From Strongylocentrotus droebachiensis (Eukaryota; Echinodermata; Echinoidea; Camarodonta; Strongylocentrotidae): a stretch of DNA of 64,000 nucleotides. A program made the translations under genes and the position numbers. Shown piece by piece: positions 20,901 to 30,274 of the stretch. The stretch covers positions 45,001 to 109,000 of the forward strand of contig JAVYIG010006357.1 of NCBI GenBank assembly GCA_035222895.1, given 5' to 3'. The first letter of the stretch is position 1. Every line of letters begins with the position of its first letter. The notes beneath the pieces were generated by a model. It saw only the letters and a program-made list of their open reading frames with translations, did no database searches and was not told the DNA's origin.

Positions 20901-23441
20901 TGACATGCACTTTAGAAAAAATGAGATTATTTCAACATCCAAACTTTCTATTCAAACACACATATTGTAGGAATTAGGTTGGGGGCCGAATTTGACAGAA
21001 TTACTTGAACAAGCACTGATAATAATAATAATAATAATAGCCTAATAGTCTACTCCAAATTTTATTAAACTGAAACGGAAATTCTTTTTGCCCAATTGAT
21101 CGTGAGCCCGGCAGCCACTGAGCAGCGCCAGATCGACGTTGCTCTATCCCTTATTGTTGAACGCCAAACAAGGTAGCAACAACTCCCATCTTTTAACGTC
21201 TTTTGGTATGACGCGGCCGGGGTTCGAACCCACGACCTCCTGGTTGTGAGGCGGACGCTCTACTGACTGAGCCAACAATCCGGTGATGTTCATGTACATG
21301 TCCAATCACACAAACTATTTCACTCACACATGTAACACCGGATGTGTTAAAATATATTTGGATAAAGCCGATTGTAAGCTTATCACCCAAGCACATGAAC
21401 AAGATTGATTGAAGTCTTTCAAGAGCTTTCACGAAATAGAAATGGTGGTAGACCGCTGTTGGAAGGTCGAATTTCATGAGCCATATGGCCAATCTCACAG
21501 CTGTGATTACCCAGGCAGCTTAGCAGCTTGTGGGACTCCAGCTTGTTTGCACTTAATGTAGGTTGCAAAGTAAAATCACTACTGCTGGTAATACTTCCCA
21601 TTAAATCAACAGAATTCATATTAGAATATAAATAATGTAACTGTATGATATAACTGTCATAGAAAACACTTGATTACTGGTATCCATTTTAGTAAAGACG
21701 GGAGCTCTTTTTTCCTCCAATTTCCATTGAATTGGTACCCATGATACTCCTAAATACTGTGCCATTTCATCATCATTGATTTAAGACGGCATTTTCCTTT
21801 TTACAACGTTACAAGTTACATGGGGTAACTGACTTTCATCCTGTGATGATATTCTCTCCATTTCTTCCTGTTCTGCACATTCCTCCTCATCATTCAGAGC
21901 AACCCTATTGCATTCTTTCTTTAGTCTTTATCATATCCTTCCACAACTCCTTTGGTCTTCCTCATCTTCTAAATATATGCTCTCATACCACCCATTGCAA
22001 CTCCAGCAGATATGGCGCAGCAGCGTGCACACCGGATACTACCGGCGCGGTATACATGTAGCCACTGCTAACGGCCGCACTGCACTGCGAGCTTCTGTTG
22101 TTTGTATCGGTAATGCTCATAGAGATGTGCGACATAGCGCCACCTTACAGCATACATTTGTTCACAATATGGGTGCCTCCAGACACCGATAAATTCGAGC
22201 GAGAAATCCTGCATGCCAATCGTACTTCCATTTCATTAATTTAAGCTCTTAAACTCAAAATTGTGTGAAAGTTATAACAGAAAAGATAACCTTTATTTTC
22301 TAATTCCACATGGACGATTTTTAATTTTGCAATTGCTCTCGTGAGCAATCTGATGGAGCCGATTTTGAAGCTCACGCGGGCGAATCGTCCGTCGCCCCCC
22401 CTGTATTTTGAGCCTTGATTACTGGGCAACCACCCCATTAAAATGAAACATGTTAAGTTACCAAAGTGCACGACCAATCAACCATCATAACTTCATGTGG
22501 TATTTGCCGTATCTCAATATCAAAGAAAATTATTACCTGGTTGGTGGGTAATTTTGACTACCACGGTGCCCCTCTTTAATTCTGTGCTCTCTCGGAACTG
22601 GCACGTTTCCTCCGTGACGCATTGCACAGAATAGCAGCTATCCTCCACCATCCATGCCATATCACACGCATCTGAACGGCAACAAAAGTCAATGCATTCA
22701 TCCAACGAGTAAATCTCTGTATGGGGATTGTAGGTGTTTAATGTATTCACATCACTGGGTACATAGCCCTCCATTTTATCTCCTGTTATGCATGACCCAT
22801 CAATGGAATCTGTGAGGAGACAAACAGATAAGGAAAAAAAAGTCAAAGGAAGAGATATTTTCGTTCATAAAAGTATGTCACATGATTTAAATCGAGTGGA
22901 AAATATGATTTTTAAAAATGATCTATTGAAAAAGAGACAGTAATTCCAAATGCAGAAAATCATACTAACAAGTGTAATCAAATCAACATAGATTATTCTT
23001 GTAAAGCGTGCCAACCACAGATTCCAGCAAACATTACTATTTTAAAACATAGAAGAAAAAAAAGACATATCTCAAACACTGAACCCTTAAATGCCTTCCA
23101 GTACTGAATTCTCTCATTCCCATTATGCTAATACAGGAGCCACTCTGTTCCTATTCGCAATGGGTTTAAAATTACCCCTCATACACCACATATAATACAT
23201 ACATGTACATTTTAGAAGAAGAAAAATAATCGAAATCTTTGTACTTACTTGGTAAAATCGATAGCACCATCATGAATACAAGTATTGTGACCTTTTGACC
23301 CCAATATGACCTCCAGTCCAAGGTCAAACCAGTAGCCCTTGATGAACATCCACAACATTTTCTCCCAATACCCTCCATCTTTGGCAGTGGCACCCTTAGT
23401 GATTTACACAAGCACTGCTCGTACACAGCTGGAGATTTCAT
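689..23441 (-). CDS. KIAA0319L: KIAA0319L-like PKD-repeat membrane glycoprotein, 5' and middle exons (3' end outside window)
   Basis: Fifteen coding exons, all with AG/GT borders and matching phases: 23249-23441, 22537-22809, 18846-19001, 17652-17801, 12296-12375, 11812-11914, 10462-10665, 8777-8985, 7434-7614, 6500-6638, 5248-5312, 4287-4441, 3333-3456, 2061-2193, 689-837. They give about 771 codons and end in phase 1, so the gene continues to the left. Domain order is a signal segment, MANSC, EGF-like Cys-rich module, Ser/Thr/Pro linker, then PKD repeats each split over two or three exons. The PKD part resembles human KIAA0319L, for example INQPPVAII and GVYLIRLTVTD. The family are type I membrane proteins with roles in cell adhesion and trafficking. 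Vertebrates have two paralogues, so this may be the single ancestral form. The C-terminal Cys-rich part and membrane helix are not visible. Family assignment is firm; exact orthology is inferred. Confidence 0.9.
924..1193 (+). mobile_element. TIR family 1 (MITE), copy 1, with a SINE-tail insert
   Basis: The ends TTTAAAGCC and GGCTTTAA are inverted. The interior matches the other five copies (CTGCACTAGTTTGGCC, ATTAGACCTCCCTGC, TCAGCTCTCAATTA, AAGAAAAAGGGGACC). About 76 extra bases at 1078-1153 interrupt it after GGCTATAT. They resemble a SINE tail (AAGCGCTATATAAAAGC, then ATTATT). Confidence 0.8.
1788..1982 (-). mobile_element. TIR family 1 (MITE), copy 2, variant subfamily
   Basis: This copy is inverted relative to copy 1. 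It shares subfamily-specific words with the copy at 55943-56142 (TGGTCTAATC, TTCCCCAATC, AGTATTGACGG) that the other four lack. Confidence 0.8.
3744..3986. repeat. (GGT)n microsatellite, about 243 bp
   Basis: Nearly pure TGG/GGT triplets with one extra G near 3957. It lies in the KIAA0319L intron between exons 12 and 13. Open frames across it are low-complexity Val, Gly or Pro runs and are not genes. Confidence 0.95.
4498..4740. mobile_element. MITE with about 45-bp TIRs
   Basis: The ends CATATCGAGGGGTCAGTGAC and GTCACTGACCCCTCGATATG are exact inverted repeats, and pairing continues imperfectly inwards (ACAAAGACGTAACTCC). Total 243 bp, in the KIAA0319L intron upstream of exon 12. Confidence 0.85.
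5742..5918. mobile_element. Tc1/mariner-like MITE (TACAGTCAAAC family)
   Basis: Ends TACAGTCAAAC and GTTTGACTGTA are inverted, with TA at each edge. The interior includes GTGGTCTTTGTAGACAGG. Related sequences occur at 58065-58215 and 62370-62420. A TA target suggests Tc1/mariner, by inference. Confidence 0.7.
6241..6462. mobile_element. Fold-back element, about 100-bp arms
   Basis: Arms 6241-6343 and 6358-6462 pair with a few mismatches around loop 6344-6357 (TCGGCTGACGCCTC). Inner arm words are TTGATTCTATTCAAC and GTTGAATAGAATG. It lies in the KIAA0319L intron between exons 10 and 11, just upstream of the exon 10 donor region. Confidence 0.8.
6715..6930. repeat. Imperfect (ACT)n/(ACC)n microsatellite
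   Basis: Degenerate CTA/CCA triplets over about 215 bp directly upstream (gene sense) of KIAA0319L exon 10. The Thr-rich open frame across it is not a gene. Confidence 0.85.
7966..8032. repeat. (ATCT)n tetranucleotide microsatellite
   Basis: About 16 uninterrupted ATCT units in a KIAA0319L intron. Confidence 0.95.
8155..8527. mobile_element. MITE with CAGAGCTGCCAAC ends and 6-bp duplication
   Basis: Termini CAGAGCTGCCAAC and GTTGGCAGCTCTG are inverted, and CATAGT flanks both sides (8149-8154 and 8528-8533). Interior words ATCAGTAAT and CCGTAATTT repeat. A long poly(A) run interrupts it at 8400-8440. Confidence 0.8.
8986..10461. other. KIAA0319L intron 7
   Basis: The intron between the linker exon and the first PKD exon. 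AT-rich; I see no repeats with clear ends and no coding signal. Confidence 0.6.
10462..12375 (-). CDS. KIAA0319L: KIAA0319L-like exons 5-7: Ser/Thr/Pro-rich linker
   Basis: Three exons (12296-12375, 11812-11914, 10462-10665) encode a low-complexity stretch rich in Thr, Ser, Pro and acidic residues: STQPPVPAQTTGPD, then TEVEEEVTDSLMTPS, then ATATLSSPAVPVTTATPTS. It sits between the Cys-rich modules and the first PKD repeat. That matches the variable, probably O-glycosylated stalk of the family. Exon phases run 1-0, 0-1 and 1-1 and splice cleanly to the flanking exons. Confidence 0.8.
11217..11408 (+). mobile_element. TIR family 1 (MITE), copy 3
   Basis: The core matches copy 1 closely (ATTGGACCTCCCTGC, AGCTCTCAATTAACATAAG, GCAGTGGGGCTTTAA). 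It lies in the KIAA0319L intron between exons 6 and 7. Confidence 0.8.
12760..13016 (+). mobile_element. Second related LINE 3' tail with (AAAC)n end
   Basis: The words GGTCTCCTGC and TTTTCTGTAA, then a sequence ending GCAGAAATAAAAACAAACAA, resemble the 3' UTR of the LINE ending at 14090. That points to a separate, more truncated insertion of the same or a sister family. It has no coding part. Confidence 0.5.
13240..14092 (+). mobile_element. 5'-truncated LINE 3' end with RT C-terminal fragment
   Basis: An open stretch at 13280-13552 encodes a typical LINE RT C terminus: YLTRHAHDYHL, then SIRHHGPDIWNNLPNHIK and SLYSFKAYMKAYLL. It is followed by about 500 bp of 3' UTR and an (AAAC)n tail at 14064-14090. 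It lies in a KIAA0319L intron, antisense to that gene. Without motifs A-E present, this is a dead 5'-truncated copy. Confidence 0.75.
14093..17024. other. KIAA0319L intron DNA between exons 4 and 5
   Basis: AT-rich, with a poly(C)/poly(T) block at 15001-15028, a poly(C) block at 15600, and one short MITE. No exon candidates with correct phase were found. Confidence 0.6.
14817..14940. mobile_element. Short MITE related to the 60.5-kb element
   Basis: GGGGCCTGTTTGACAAAAAT is inverted imperfectly as CTTTTGTGAAACACCCCCC, and CAGTGACAAAT as ATTTGTCACTG. About 124 bp, in a KIAA0319L intron. Confidence 0.55.
17372..17600 (-). mobile_element. tRNA-derived SINE, family A, partial
   Basis: The B-box half (GGTTCAAGTCCCGCCGTGG), the body AGATGTTAATCTACATTTG and the tail (ATT)n are present. 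The A-box head is missing. It sits just downstream (gene sense) of KIAA0319L exon 4. Confidence 0.7.
18846..19001 (-). CDS. KIAA0319L: KIAA0319L-like exon 3: EGF-like cysteine module
   Basis: The exon encodes 52 codons, phase 1 on both sides, with a GTAAGT donor. Cysteines are arranged as in an EGF-like unit (ECIPGFDDCQENEIC, MCVCQVGY, GDCV). Exon 4 (17652-17801) adds another Cys pair set (LCSSDNDCKLDEFC, DDGIC). As I recall, human KIAA0319L has a Ser/Thr-rich stretch here and no EGF-like unit, so this may be a lineage-specific insertion. A degenerate tandem copy lies immediately upstream at 19069-19199. Confidence 0.8.
19069..19199 (-). pseudogene. Partial tandem duplicate of the EGF-like exon
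   Basis: This copy repeats the acceptor region and the first two thirds of exon 3 at a fixed 176-bp offset: the acceptor sites are at 19001 and 19177. The frame stays open (SSRECIPGHNGCQCNKIC, then RDQTRGGNMCVC). Many positions differ in amino acid, and similarity stops before the exon's last third and its donor. It could be a dead duplicate or a rarely used alternative exon ending at a non-homologous donor. No donor is obvious, so it is called a pseudoexon. Confidence 0.65.
19680..19707. repeat. (ACATGT)n short array
   Basis: Four and a half TACATG units. The same word is scattered across the window, with small clusters near 20195-20275 and 20580-20620. Confidence 0.85.
20297..20560 (+). 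mobile_element. tRNA-derived SINE, family A
   Basis: The head is AGGTGTCGTGGTCGAGTGGA with the B-box region AAGGTCCGCGGTGCGA. The body is ATCTACATTTGCCACACTCG and GGTAAATGGGTACTAGG, and the tail ends in ATATTATTAATATTATC. It matches the copies at 39540 and 59605. Confidence 0.75.
21020..21300 (-). mobile_element. tRNA-derived SINE, family B, (ATT)n tail
   Basis: Read on the minus strand, the head GTTGGCTCAGTCAGTAGAGC (A box) and GTGGGTTCGAACCCCGGC (B box) form a tRNA-like 5' part with a CAC anticodon-like loop. A body of about 190 bp follows (GATGGGAGTTGTTGCTACC, GGCGCTGCTCAGTGGCTGCC), then an (ATT)n tail at 21020-21041. Acceptor stem pairing is lost, so it is a SINE, not a tRNA gene. Confidence 0.8.
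22537..22809 (-). CDS. KIAA0319L: KIAA0319L-like exon 2: MANSC (Cys-rich) domain
   Basis: The exon encodes 91 codons starting near SIDGSCITGDKMEGYV. Its cysteine spacing (DECIDFCCRSDACDMAWMV, then CYSVQC and TCQF) matches the N-terminal MANSC/MANEC domain that directly follows the signal peptide in human KIAA0319L. The exon is phase 1 on both sides, so it is a self-contained module. The MANSC call rests on cysteine pattern and position; I ran no profile search. Confidence 0.85.
23249..23441 (-). CDS. KIAA0319L: KIAA0319L-like exon 1: start codon and signal segment
   Basis: The ATG at 23441 is preceded two codons upstream by an in-frame TGA, so the open frame cannot begin earlier in this exon. 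A hydrophobic stretch (KVTILVFMMVLSILPS, residues about 49-64) is a signal peptide or signal anchor just before the MANSC exon. The basic segment before it is long. A second Met at residue 22 (MEGIGRK, about 23378) would give a shorter leader and is a credible alternative start. The donor is GTAAGT and the exon ends in phase 1. Confidence 0.75.
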
Positions 23442-23658
23442 TTTTCAGTCTGCATCGAGTTTCAAGATCAGATTGCGTTAAATCGATGAGTTATTAGAAG
23501 ATGGCTTGATTTGTTTGCCTCATGTCATTCAGATATTACAGCACATGGTTAGGTTGGCGGCGTGAAGCTGAGCTTCTTGTCTTGTTGAAACCAGAGTGAA
23601 GGGTTGATTCTAATTATAGCTTGCCTGTACAAGAAGGTAGAGATACAGAACAGAACAG

Positions 23659-24020
23659 GGGGGAGGGGGAGGGGGAGGGGAGGGGGAGGGGGAGGAGGAG
23701 GAGGAGGAGGAGGAGGAGGAGGAGGAGGAGGAGGAGGAGGAGGAGGAGGGAGGAGGAGGAGGAAGAAGGGGGAGGGGGAGGGGGAGGAGGAGGAGGAAGA
23801 AGAAGGAGGAGAAGGAGGAGGAGGAGGAGGAGGAGGAGGAGGAAGAAGGAGGAGGAGGAAGAAGAAGGAGAAGGAGGAGGAGGAGGAGGAAGATCAAAGG
23901 AGGAGAAGGAGAAGGAGGAGGAGAAGAAGGAGAAGGAGGAGGAGAAGGAGGAGGAGGAGGAGAAGGAGAAGGAGAAGGACAGTGAGAAGAAGAAGGAGAA
24001 GTAGAAGAAGAAGAAATAAA
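23659..24020. repeat. (GGA)n/(GAA)n purine tract
   Basis: About 360 bp of almost pure purine on the plus strand, starting about 220 bp upstream of the KIAA0319L start codon. It may overlap or border its promoter. The long frames seen there are low complexity. Confidence 0.95.
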
Positions 24021-26199
24021 GATAATGATGATGAAGTAGGAGGAGATGAATCAGGAAGAGATGAATAAGGAGGAGAAGAAAAAGAGAACAGGGAGATGAG
24101 GAGTAGGGGAAGAAGGCCGGATGAGAAGTATAAAAATGAAGAAGAAGATGGGCAAAATTGTAGAATTTGAAGAATGAAAATGAGGAGAAGGAGAAGAATA
24201 AAAGCATGAAATATTAAACAGATGGGGTTTGTTGTAGGCATTCAAGAACGGAGAGAAATGCAAATAGAGAGAGAAAGATAAAGAGAAAATAATGGGCGAT
24301 AGAAATCAACATGGAAATAAGGAGACGACAGGGGGTAGAGAACAGGAGAGAGAGAGAGAGAGAGGGGAGAGAAAATTGTGAGAAATTAAATGTTAACATT
24401 GACAGAGAATTAACACACTGTATCTCAATATAATAAATAACTTCCATGCATACAAATATAAACGGCATTGAATATTAAACCAAAAGGGTAGAGTACAGTG
24501 CATGCACGGCCACGGAGGGATAAGTAGCCGAAATGAAGAATCTAAATGATTCTAACATGGACTGTCTATGTGCACACATGTACATCACATGTAACCTCTA
24601 CATCAGCGTTCATAACACACCATAAGGGGAAGCCCACCTTGATAAAAATGTTTTTTTTATTAAAGCAACTGAGAAGAAAACATGTGAGAAGTAGATGAAT
24701 GAGTAGGATTTGAGTTGTTGTAAACAATCAAATCAATCAAACACAGATTGGTAAGTCTGTGCTTCATTTTCAAGCCTTCCATAATATAGTATTTATTAAA
24801 AAAATCTCTCTGCAGAATATATTTCACTTTTATGTACACATATCTCCTCATGAAATGAATTTATCATTTTATCCATTTCCCAGGAATAAAATGGAAGTGG
24901 TGCACACAAAGTAAATCACAGTGTACAATTTTGCTCATGTCTCTTATCTTTCTTTAAAAAAAATTCCTAAACTTTCACTAAACATTTTTTTTAAATTTTC
25001 TGCATGAATTTAAACCAACTTTAAAGGGAGTGCAGACTGACGAGACTACCAGTATGTGTCTTTCTCGTGGCAAATCGGGTATAATACAACTTCGGACGAC
25101 GCAGCCACAGAAATCACGCGAGTGCAACAAATATGTGAAACCGAAGCGTGAGGAGAACTTTGGTCTGTTTTACGAACGCTTTCCATGTAGAGATTAAGAC
25201 ACTGACTACCGTTAATCAAGTCCATTCGTTAAAGTGCAGTTGTCCAAAAGAAGAGGAACACTGTAGATGGCGTTAACCAGTATTTGCCAAGCTACACAGC
25301 CTTTAATAAGCCACGTTGGAGATTCTTTTTGCGCATGGGCAGATAAATGTCATTTGTACAAAACTGTAAAACCCATGGAGATGACTGCTGGACACATGTT
25401 CATGACATTTATGTAATTATTTTTCATTTACGCACTATGATACATGATGATACACAGGTGGAAGAATTCTTTTCAAGAGGGCAAACAAAAGATATTCATG
25501 AAGCACGGCCTCCATTACTTTGGCAGTGATTATTCTAAAATGCACAAAGCATGTGTAAAAGATCAGTGGATATTTGGGGGGCATTGGTACATTGTAAGCG
25601 ATATATCTCTGAAGTGGATTATATCAGGATAGACTTTTCCTTGAAAATCTGTCTACGGCAATACAATATACCTGTACACTACTTGTACAGTACATTTCTG
25701 TTATGGTAGTTCTTCATAATTATTACTTCTCAGTCAACACAACAGCCTAAAGTGCATTTCAATTGGCACTCAAAAGGCACTCAGCTCAGCAAGCTATGTA
25801 TGTATGTACAGTGTTGTTATCCAGAATTTTCTGGCCGAGGTTGGTGGGAGCGGCGGGGAAGGGGGGGGGGAGAGGGGTGGGGAAGGGGGGGGGAGAGGGG
25901 GGGGGGGTGGTGGTGGTGGTGGTTGTGGTGGTGGGGGGGGGGGGGGGGGAGGTTGGGGGAACAAAATGTGTGACAACCCCAAAATGGAGCAGTTAAGGGG
26001 TCACAAAATTAGTAAGGTCTTCTCTTTACTATTATATTCTCTGAGAACAACAAGTGTTTTTATATTTCACAAATTCCTTATATATATTGCGAATTCTCTG
26101 ACGTGTACCTAAAGGAAGTACACCCTCCTTCAGCTCTACCGTCTGCCAGTGTTAATAAAGGGGTGTAGTTGATTCGAAAAAAGCCAATAAACTTAAATA
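24021..26199. other. Intergenic DNA, no gene seen
   Basis: AT-rich sequence with a GA tract (24342-24368) and a G-rich/GGT zone (25855-25960). The segment 25020-25330 is less AT-rich and looks unique. I see no exon with supporting motifs. Confidence 0.6.
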
Positions 26200-26451
26200 C
26201 ACTACTGCCTAAAGGTTTTGGCATCGGGATGGCCCGATACCCGAAACGCTTAACTGGAGCGTTTCGTGCCACGCCCACTTCCTGATAACCCTTGTTCGGG
26301 TCGTGCCCGATAGCCGCCCGCTAGCTGCCCGAAAGCTGCCTGATGGCGGCCCCGAACTTTGCAATGGACGCATGTAGCTCCTGATCGGGCAATGGACTTC
26401 TTCCCGTGCCCGAACCGAAGTGGCAAAACCTTTATGCACTAGGCAGTAGTG
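26200..26451. mobile_element. GC-rich MITE, CACTACTGCC ends, TA flanks
   Basis: The 252-bp element starts CACTACTGCCTAAAGGTTTT and ends AACCTTTATGCACTAGGCAG, then TAGTG. The TIRs differ by an 8-bp insertion on the right. The TA dinucleotides outside may be the target duplication. The interior is rich in CCCGA/TCGGG words, much more GC-rich than its surroundings. CACTA-like or Tc1-like origin is undecided. Confidence 0.75.
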
Positions 26452-26459
26452 TATATCAC

Positions 26460-26871
26460 ACAAAAGTCCTCAACTACCACAAGTACAATCAGATGGCCAT
26501 TAGAACAAGCCCCCCCCCCCCCCCCCAATACTAAACAATCATTTACATTTACACTCTACATGTAGATCAAGAAATGATGTCTTTGGGGCTCTAAGAACAA
26601 ACAATTTATGAAAAGTCTGAAATATCAAAGGTTCTCTAGAGGATGTTCTAGGCTCTTAAGATAAGATATTACTCAGTAAATAACTACTGCATGCAGGCAT
26701 TTATCCCTTCTTTGTTCTTTATTGCATTATAAGAGCACTACCGATAAATGTACATAGAATTGTTCAATGCACACACTTCAAATGTAAAAATGCAATCAAC
26801 TGCATATTACAGTGTAACTACATTATTTCTACATAGAACTTTGTCTCTTTTTTCAAGTACATGTATCTAGC

Positions 26872-26908
<37 letters not shown>

Positions 26909-28649
26909 GTTTAAAAAATAATAATGTAGCTGAAATTTCAGATTAAAAGCTTTTGACATTCTAAATATTTATCAATCTTTTCTAGGTAAAAAGAATCATT
27001 GACCTCCCCATTTGTCTTTGTATACCTACAAGTATAGCCTACATGTACCTTGCAAAATACAATGCTTTGTAAAAAATTTCTTTCAACAAATTAAATCAAG
27101 GACTTTAATACTTGCCCACTACATCTAGTAAATCCTTGATTCAATACATACATGTAGTACATACATTTTTAATAGTGTACATACAGGGTGTTCACAAATA
27201 TTGTATTAAAGAAGTGGAGAAGCTTGATGCATATTATGCGTAAATGTGTGAAGGAAACTTCATCCTCACAACCAATTCACAAATTTCGCTTGTTCACTTT
27301 TGTTTAATGATGCATGTTCAAATGTCATGGCTTTGGTAATAATAAATCCATTAAAATCCAATCTACACTGATAATCAACCAAAGTCCATTATCGATCATT
27401 ATGACTTATGGTCTTCATCAAATAGAAGCATTCTAAAAATAACAGATCAATTATATGGATGCACATTAGATTTTCTCTAGTCTCTGCACTCAAAAGAGAG
27501 AGCAATTAGAGTGAGTGCATTATGCTACGATTCCCAAAATTCTCATCCAAGAAATCACTAGGATAGAAAGCTAAATTCATTGGAAATATATAGGCATACA
27601 ATACATTACATGTGTGTCAATGCTATTATGCATTCCTCATGAACATGCACATTATGTAATATCCATTCTTCTCAATGCACAGTATGTACATGTACATATA
27701 CATGGGTCCTCAAAATAACCTTTATTTTGTATTTCTGTATATTTATATATTTGTTTATTTCATAATAAATCATACCCGGTATGCGTGAGTATCTGTGAAA
27801 TTACGCAGAATGATGCATGTACATGTATATGTAAAAAATCTGTATTTTTTAGCAAACAGGAGGACAAACTATAAAACTAAAAGCTAAAAGCAGACTGCAA
27901 TTCTAAAGTACAAAGCATGCCCAGTGCCCGATGAGATAAATGCAGTTATACATGTAGGACACACAGGTGCAATTCAAGCATCGTTGGATGGAAACTAAAT
28001 GCACTTATTATGACTTCAAGACTCAAGTACATGTACTCAGACAGGCGCATACCGGTACGTGTATAAAAGAGGAAGGTTTGTATTAGCAATGGGGCTACAA
28101 TGGGTACATTTTTTTTTTAAATACATTACCGGTACAAATTATAACAGGTACGATAGCAGCAATATCAAAGTACATATCGCTATATACCGGTATCAATAAT
28201 GCATTCAAATTCTATTCCAATGTTTTCATTGAACCAAATATGCCCTTGATAATTTATATGAAAGTTTACCTGAGGTGCATGCCTGACAAACTAACATATA
28301 ATGTGTTCAAGGTGGATTCAAGGATTTGCCAGTACATGTACATGTACAGTCAGTGAAACTGTGGATTTCATTATAGCTTTTACACTGTAGAGTGTAGACA
28401 TTGAACAGTTTTTGTGGGGTAATGGGAAGATACATGTACATATAGGGTATTATACATGGCACAAATTGGGTTACCTCAATTGTATATGGTACAAAAGAAG
28501 ATGCACCCTTTTCATGTAAAATTCAGGTACCCAGAATTTCAAATGTGCATTCAATTAAATTCAAAATAAATCATTTATCAGAGATTAAAAAGGAGATAAA
28601 TTGCCAGCTGCTGAGATTCCCTACAAATTATGATAGCAGGGAAACAAAG
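26460..28649. other. Intergenic DNA, no gene seen
   Basis: AT-rich, with a poly(C) run (26510), (CT)n, and several TACATGTA and ACCGGTA words. There is no coding signal. Confidence 0.6.
26872..26909. repeat. (CT)n microsatellite
   Basis: CTCTCTCT array with one CCC interruption, in intergenic DNA. Confidence 0.9.
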
Positions 28650-28803
28650 GTAACACTGAATGCTCTTTGGAAAACTATTTTAAAATCCTATTTTGAAATG
28701 TTTTGTACAAAGACAAGGCAGCAACTGCCATGTGTACATGAAGCACATTTCAAAATAGGATTTTAAAATAGTTTTCCAACTTTAATAGAGTCTTCAGTGT
28801 TAC
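28650..28803. mobile_element. Fold-back element with 51-58 bp arms
   Basis: Arms 28650-28700 and 28746-28803 are reverse complements, starting GTAACACTGAA and ending TTCAGTGTTAC, with a long uninterrupted core (AAAACTATTTTAAAATCC). The loop is 45 bp. It is intergenic. Confidence 0.8.
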
Positions 28804-28977
28804 TTTTTTGTACAGTAACTACATCTATACATATGTACATGTAGTTATACCTTGAAATAATATTTCAGTATTTACATGTACTTTTTTTAATGGGAACACC
28901 TCTGTTTATTACTGTATATGATCTTCATGTACATGTCAATGTGTCATCCTTACTTGTCATTTTAAAGGGTCATATAA

Positions 28978-29235
28978 ATTTGGAAGAAGAAAAAGACAGT
29001 GGAGAAAAAAGGAGATGACGAAGGAGCAGAACTGAGAAGGAGAAGAATGAAGAAGAGGAGGATAAAAAGAAGAGGAAGAGAAAGAAGAACAACAACAAAG
29101 ACAAGAAGAAGAGGAAGAAGAAGAAGGAGAAGAAGTCCTGGGAAGAACTTGGGCTGAAGAAGGGGAAGAAGAAAGAGAAAGAAAAGAAGAAGGATGAGGA
29201 CGAAGAGAAGAAGAAGTGGTTTTCTTGCAAAGAAT
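28978..29235. repeat. GAA/GGA-rich purine tract
   Basis: Degenerate AAG/GAG triplets over about 258 bp on the plus strand. Frames are low complexity, broken on the plus strand, and resemble no known protein. Confidence 0.85.
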
Positions 29236-30274
29236 GTGACAATGAGAACTTTATGTTTTACCCATATATTTCAGATACACAGAAGGATCAGAAGAATGGA
29301 AATAAACACAAACTGCATGAGAAAAAACACACATTATTGAGAACCCCTGGACTCCTGAATAAAGCTTCATGCATGAGTACATCATGGCTGCACCATAACA
29401 GCCACTATACAAGGAGCTCAAAGCATCGGCTTAGCTGGATCTCCATGTAACAAGGATTTTCAGTGTAAACCTACTCGTTAGGTGAGGAATAATAAAAAGT
29501 CTAGAATGCCTTGTAAAGGCAAGAAGTTCTTGGTAAAGGAAGTTACAAGCAAAAAGTCTATTCAAAGAATCCAATTAACTTTCCTTTTAATGTTTGAAGA
29601 GGTATTTGCCTACATGCACATTGTATTTGCTACATAAGTTTGAGGACAATATGTGATTTGCAAAACATTTATTTTATTTAGAATAACACAAAGTGTATTT
29701 AAACTATGAGTATGCTAGCCTAGGATTAGCCTACACATGTACATGTACAGTGTATATGACATGTACATATATACATATCATATTACTAATAGATTGTCCT
29801 ACATGTACCGTATACTTATGATTGCATCGTTGTTCTATCATGACCTTCTGTGTAGAGATACACTGTAGTGATATGAAATATGAGGATTTGTAATATATTT
29901 TGGACAGATATTGTTTTTATTCAGCTTGATAAAACAACTAAAGATCACCTTCAAAGCTTAAAATAACATACCATTGTGCATCTTCTACTAGAAGAAAAGG
30001 TCAATATTTACCATCTTATAGGCCTACATGTACAAGCTTTATGCTCAGTGAATGACTCACACAATGGTTAACAAGTTTGACCTAGAGTGTTCTGTCATTG
30101 TCAACGCTACACAATAGGCATGACATTTCAAGCACCATTAAATAGAATCAATTAATACATGATTATTAGATTATCATGCTACATTATGTGCTAGGTCTGA
30201 GAATCTCATAAAAAATCATTATGTCTAGGCTGTACATTAATGTAGGACTGGCTCGGGTACATGTAATCATCACT
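29236..30274. other. Intergenic DNA, no gene seen
   Basis: Unremarkable AT-rich DNA between a purine tract and a fold-back element. Short frames here lack recognisable motifs or splice support. Confidence 0.6.

Noticed and set aside
21195-21300. tRNA-Val(CAC)-like gene on the minus strand
   Set aside because: The A and B boxes are good, but the acceptor and anticodon stems do not pair and it continues into a SINE body with an (ATT)n tail.
21419-21619. 66-codon minus-strand frame with several Cys residues, between KIAA0319L exons 2 and 3
   Set aside because: The possible acceptor would need phase 0, but both neighbouring exons require phase 1, which meets a stop. No homology was recognised.
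23604-24241. Long Gly/Arg/Glu- and Leu/Ser-rich open frames
   Set aside because: They are translations of a purine microsatellite, open in several frames on both strands at once. There is no start context or homology.
26078-26463. 66- and 84-codon frames in the GC-rich MITE
   Set aside because: They span the TIRs and have no protein similarity. The composition reflects CCCGA repeats.
28978-29450. Possible Lys/Glu-rich gene in the intergenic region
   Set aside because: Plus-strand frames across the purine tract are interrupted and low complexity. The adjoining 65-codon frame shows no recognisable domain.
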